From contig NC_064672.1 in the NCBI RefSeq assembly GCF_023278565.1, positions 1,240,001 to 1,304,000 on the forward strand: 64,000 nt of DNA, in the 5' to 3' direction. The notes beneath the pieces are model-generated. The model was not told where the DNA came from. It did not search any database and saw only the letters and a list, made by a program, of their open reading frames with translations. Below are positions 60,801 to 64,000 of the stretch, one piece after another (within the stretch, counting starts at the first letter, position 1; each line of letters begins with the position of its first letter). This DNA comes from Colletotrichum lupini. Its lineage: Eukaryota; Ascomycota; Sordariomycetes; Glomerellales; Glomerellaceae. A program made the translations under genes and the position numbers.

Positions 60801-61235
60801 TGGGGAATTGACTTGTTCTGACTGCTGAGAGTTAGTCGAGCTTTAGCGATGGCTGTGATCTTGAACCTACCCGAAGAATTGAGACTCATTCTCGAATGGG
60901 TCTCTGAAGCCGCCGTAACCACCTCGTCCACCACCACCTCGTCCGCCGCGGTCAAAGCCGCCTCGTCCTCCCCGGTCACCTCGGAAGCCACCACCACGGC
61001 CACCACGATCACCTCCAGGACCGCCACCACGGCCGCCGCGGTCTCCTCTAAAGCCGCCACGTCCGCCGCCTCGGTCACCTCGGAAGCCGCCGCCATCGCC
61101 GCCTCCTCGGGATTGGAAGTCACCGCCTCCGCGCCCTCCTCCACCACGGCCTCCACGATCTCCACCACGACCCCCACGATCTCCTCCCCGGCCACCACGG
61201 CCACCGCCCTGGCCACCACGTCCAGAGTCAGCCAT
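57884..61235 (-). CDS. Argonaute protein (QDE-2-like), slicer residues intact
   Basis: Two minus-strand exons: 61235-60871 and 60821-57884, joined by a 49-nt intron with a CTAAC branch, 1,100 aa. Residues 1 to about 115 are an RGG/GGR-rich disordered tail. The ArgoN and linker regions follow, then PAZ at about 400-520, MID and PIWI. The PIWI catalytic tetrad is complete: Asp in VGYDVTHPT (about 830), Glu in RQEMLGNE (about 873), Asp in YRDGVSEGQF (about 903) and His in ARPAHYTVL (about 1,002). The C-terminus ends YYI, typical of eukaryotic Argonautes. It binds small RNAs and can be expected to cleave targets in quelling or microRNA-like pathways. The start at 61,235 is chosen because the RGG frame opens there and the splice joins it in phase. 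A long uninterrupted frame beginning at 61,219 reads the RGG region in the wrong phase. Confidence 0.95.
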
Positions 61236-63458
61236 TGAATAAGTGAAGGGGTGTTCAGTAAAGCTGAAGCTACATAACAAATCAGTCACAAGTTCAATTG
61301 AGATTCCAGTGCTCGGCAACACGAACTGTGGGAGCGCTACTTACTGAACGAGACTGTATTCAGATATTCCTTGGCTTATTTATGTGCCCTGCGTCGTCAA
61401 TGTGTAAGCATGAAAGAGCCCAGGTCAAGTATGCTTTCGGGAGCAAAGGCACATTTGGCGTCGGCCAGCGAGTGGCATGCCAAACGGAAAAGTGCAATGA
61501 TTTGGCCAATGGCGAATTAAAGCAAAAAGAACAATGGGTGACAAATGATGAAAGTACCAAGGGCAACCGACGCGGGAGGCCGTCAAAGGTAAAACAAACG
61601 AACCAAGGTCACAAAAAGCTACTCAGCTGATGATCTTGGGTTGGAGGTGTTGCGTTAGTCCAGCGTGAAAGATGGGAGATGGGATGGGTGAAAGTATGTA
61701 GGTAGGTAGTGGATCTCAGTCCCGGTAGGGAGGCGGCGGGTATCCTTGTGTGTCTGAAGTGGGGCACTGCACCAGAGAAAGTCAAAAAGGGTCTTTCCGA
61801 CTCCTTCACGACGGTACTTGGAAGTCCGGGGTAGCTTCGGAGGAGCGACTACCTACTTAAGCTTAAGGTGAAGGTCACTATGGTGCAAAAAGAGGCTCAA
61901 TCAGGGTGGCAGGCAGTTTCGTAGCTTCCCACTGTTGTGAGAGCACCTGCAGATAAATATGGATGATTTGTCCAAGGCAAGCCAAACTGACGATGCCCAA
62001 GCTGACAGTTTGCACAGGGACGTAATGCAATCGTTGGAAACCGTCATTGGGACCTATTATCGGTGTCTATCACCCTATCAAAGAACTTGAACTACTGTGG
62101 TAAAAGTACTCTGTGCGACGCAACATCAAAGTGTAAAAACGGCGGGGGAGGATGGCCTCCTTTGCCCAAGCACCAACGTCTGCTTGAAGCCCGCAACCAG
62201 CTGTCTTTCTCCCATTGCTCCCCATGTGGCTCAGCCAACGCCCTGGCATACTACCGGTGCATGCACAAACCCAGGATATCCAGGGGCTCTCCCGATTGGT
62301 TGAATGCGTTTGATCAGCTTCGTAAGTCCACAAGATGGTTGCGGAAGCACACCCACACCAGTCCCCAACTCCCGATAGACTGCCTGCCAGGCATATGGCC
62401 CATGACCAAGCCGACCAGTACAGACCGACCTCGCCTCAACTTCCGGCCATGACTGTTTTAGGGTATAAAGACACCATCCCTGGTGGAATAGATGTAGCTC
62501 TTTTCTCACTTTGCCGGTGCTTTCCTACCGGTAGATGCGTGCGTGTTTTGCTGTTCTGAACGTCGTTGATGATGCAGTCAAGCCCATGACTGCAGGCGAG
62601 GTCAAGCCAACGCAAAAAGCAAAAAGGAGCGGTGTGTATCTGCACAGCAGGGAAGCAAAAACAAATGGAGTGCCTACCTTGAGTGAGGGGTGCGACCATT
62701 TGGTTTGCAATCGGCAGCTGGCCGGACCAGAGACACCGGGAAGGCGAAATTGTGGCTGCTGATTGTCCGTGTCATCAAGTCTTTCGCTCTGCTATGGCAC
62801 TTACCTTGCTTTCTTCGGGAGTCATATGCTATCAAGTCGAGAAAGCGTTTTATTTCTGGCATTTAACTAACATGAAGCTCACGATCTCCGAGCTAGGATA
62901 TGATGCCATCGCTAACGATGGAGGGCATCATTGCAGTCCGGCGTTTGAGGTGGGGCCGGCTGAGAAGGGACCTGGCAGCGGTTACCGGGCGATTAGCTGC
63001 GTTGGAGATCCAGCGCAGGTTAACTGCATACCTTACATCAGGATGTGCCAAGCTACCTACCTTACCTAGTGTACCTAGTGTGCCTAGGTAGATGAGTAAG
63101 TTGGTGCCCAAGTACGACTACCAACGACTCGAGAGATTGAGTGAGCGAAAGCGTGGAGCATTACACGACCTCAAGTTGAGGCGGCACAAAAAGTAGAGTT
63201 TGCAGCTTGGAGGATCATTTCAAATTGTTCAGATTTTACAATGATGCCCTCTCCCTATTTTCCTTTCAACACCGCAAACGCCCTCGTTGTGAACGCAGTT
63301 AGAAAACAACTTGTGAAAGGCAGTTTGTCGTCATCCCACAGCGCGCACCCTTGCATGACAGCGGACCACCGCATACGCCAGCATTGGCGGCAGCCCACCG
63401 GCGATATGGAAGCATCGAGCAAACACGCAACCAGTTCATCATTGATCTCACCCCGTCG
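61236..63458. other. Intergenic region
   Basis: Over 2 kb upstream of the Argonaute gene and downstream of the deaminase stop. Short ORFs overlap on both strands without domains. A short tandem acctagtgt repeat lies at about 63,064-63,081, and a small palindromic stretch (ccatcg-ctaa-cgatgg) near 62,905-62,922. Confidence 0.6.
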
Positions 63459-63995
63459 CTATTGGACAGCCTTGACGTGGCCCGCCGTAGCCACCTTGAG
63501 AATATCGCCTTCGAGCCCCTTGATGTGCACGAAATCGACACCCGCCCTCTCGAGCGCGCTCCGTCCGGTATTATCCTTGACGAACTTTTCCGGCTCCTGA
63601 ACACCTACGTAGACGGTCTTGATAAAAGACCGCAGCTGGAGAATCCTCTTGGTACAGGGCAGATTCCCACTGAGCCTCGTCGAGCACGGTTCCATGGTCG
63701 TGTAGAGCACAAGCGGCGTCTTGATGACGGAGCCCAGCTCCTCCTCGGTAACGTCGTGCTGTTGGGCCAGCTTCATGAAGCAGCACTGCTCGGCGTGCGT
63801 GTTACCTGGCAGCTCCAAGGTGTAGCCCGTCGAGATAACTGTGTTGGTGGCGGGGTTGACGAGGGCCGCTCCGACTCTGTAATTTGTCGGCTTTGGTGGT
63901 GACTGTTTCGCCAGCGAGAGCGCATATTGGAGGTACCCCTCGTGGTCGCCTGGCGCTATCGGTGCTGGTTGAATCCCCTCAACCTCTGATGCCAT
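63459..63995 (-). CDS. CDA-fold deaminase, DRAP/riboflavin-like type
   Basis: Single exon, 178 aa, ATG at 63,995. The zinc-dependent deaminase motifs are HAEQCC (His67, Glu69) and EPCSTRLSGNLPC (Cys104, Cys114). The second motif has nine residues between its cysteines instead of the usual two, a spacing I associate with fungal relatives of the riboflavin-pathway (DRAP) deaminases rather than with cytidine deaminase or dCMP deaminase. A helix-rich start and NYRVGAALVNPATN, the typical CDA strand, are present. Substrate unknown from sequence alone. The gene ends 5 bp from the window edge, so its promoter is not visible. Confidence 0.85.
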   Translation of the reverse strand: MASEVEGIQPAPIAPGDHEGYLQYALSLAKQSPPKPTNYRVGAALVNPATNTVISTGYTLELPGNTHAEQCCFMKLAQQHDVTEEELGSVIKTPLVLYTTMEPCSTRLSGNLPCTKRILQLRSFIKTVYVGVQEPEKFVKDNTGRSALERAGVDFVHIKGLEGDILKVATAGHVKAVQ

Positions 63996-64000
63996 TTTCA

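Noticed and set aside
60880..61235. Repeated ccaccacggc-type units as a CRISPR array or satellite
   Set aside because: They are codon repeats of the RGG tail of Argonaute, with no fixed spacer.

Overview
This window looks like nuclear DNA of a filamentous ascomycete, most likely a Sordariomycete. The exact order is not secure; Glomerellales or Hypocreales both fit. The reasons are short 45-110 nt introns with GTRNGT donors and CTAAC/CTGAC-like branch sites, fungal-type proteins (HET, NACHT-ankyrin-CorA, Mam3, full-length ABC-C transporter, QDE-2-like Argonaute), and a large AT-rich block with the signature of repeat-induced point mutation (RIP).

Positions 1 to about 19,690 are a RIP-destroyed repeat island. 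CpA and TpG are almost absent and TpA is in large excess, while CpG survives. No gene is open. Decayed parts can still be read through the mutations. There is a minus-strand Ty3/Gypsy element (gag zinc knuckle, protease, reverse transcriptase, integrase; about 2,750-7,300). There is a plus-strand Gypsy polyprotein (protease, RT, integrase; about 12,600-17,480), split inside its integrase by a roughly 1.04-kb nested insertion. Two further degraded coding relics (about 400-1,790 and 17,880-19,340) were not identified.

From about 19,710 on the sequence is ordinary, gene-bearing DNA. In order: a Mam3/CNNM-type DUF21-CBS membrane protein (+, 21,411-23,872); a carboxy-cis,cis-muconate cyclase of the beta-ketoadipate pathway (-, 24,116-25,507); a NACHT-ankyrin protein ending in a CorA-like two-helix membrane domain (-, 26,737-30,248); an ABC-C multidrug transporter in 15 exons (-, 31,174-36,462); a 4-kb gap; a small secreted Ala/Gly/Asn/Lys-rich protein (+, 40,545-41,624); a secreted endonuclease/exonuclease/phosphatase-fold nuclease (+, 43,596-45,592); two related HET-domain genes (-, 45,796-48,870 and 49,660-52,941), the second broken by an in-frame TGA; MsrB (-, 54,409-55,172); a two-domain glyoxalase I (-, 55,946-57,134); an Argonaute with a complete catalytic tetrad (-, 57,884-61,235); and a CDA-fold deaminase (-, 63,459-63,995).

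The genes do not form one pathway. Several belong to classes linked with non-self recognition or genome defence (NLR-like, two HET genes, Argonaute), and they lie beside a RIP-silenced transposon island. Exon models were built by hand from splice signals, reading-frame continuity and family knowledge. No search was run.
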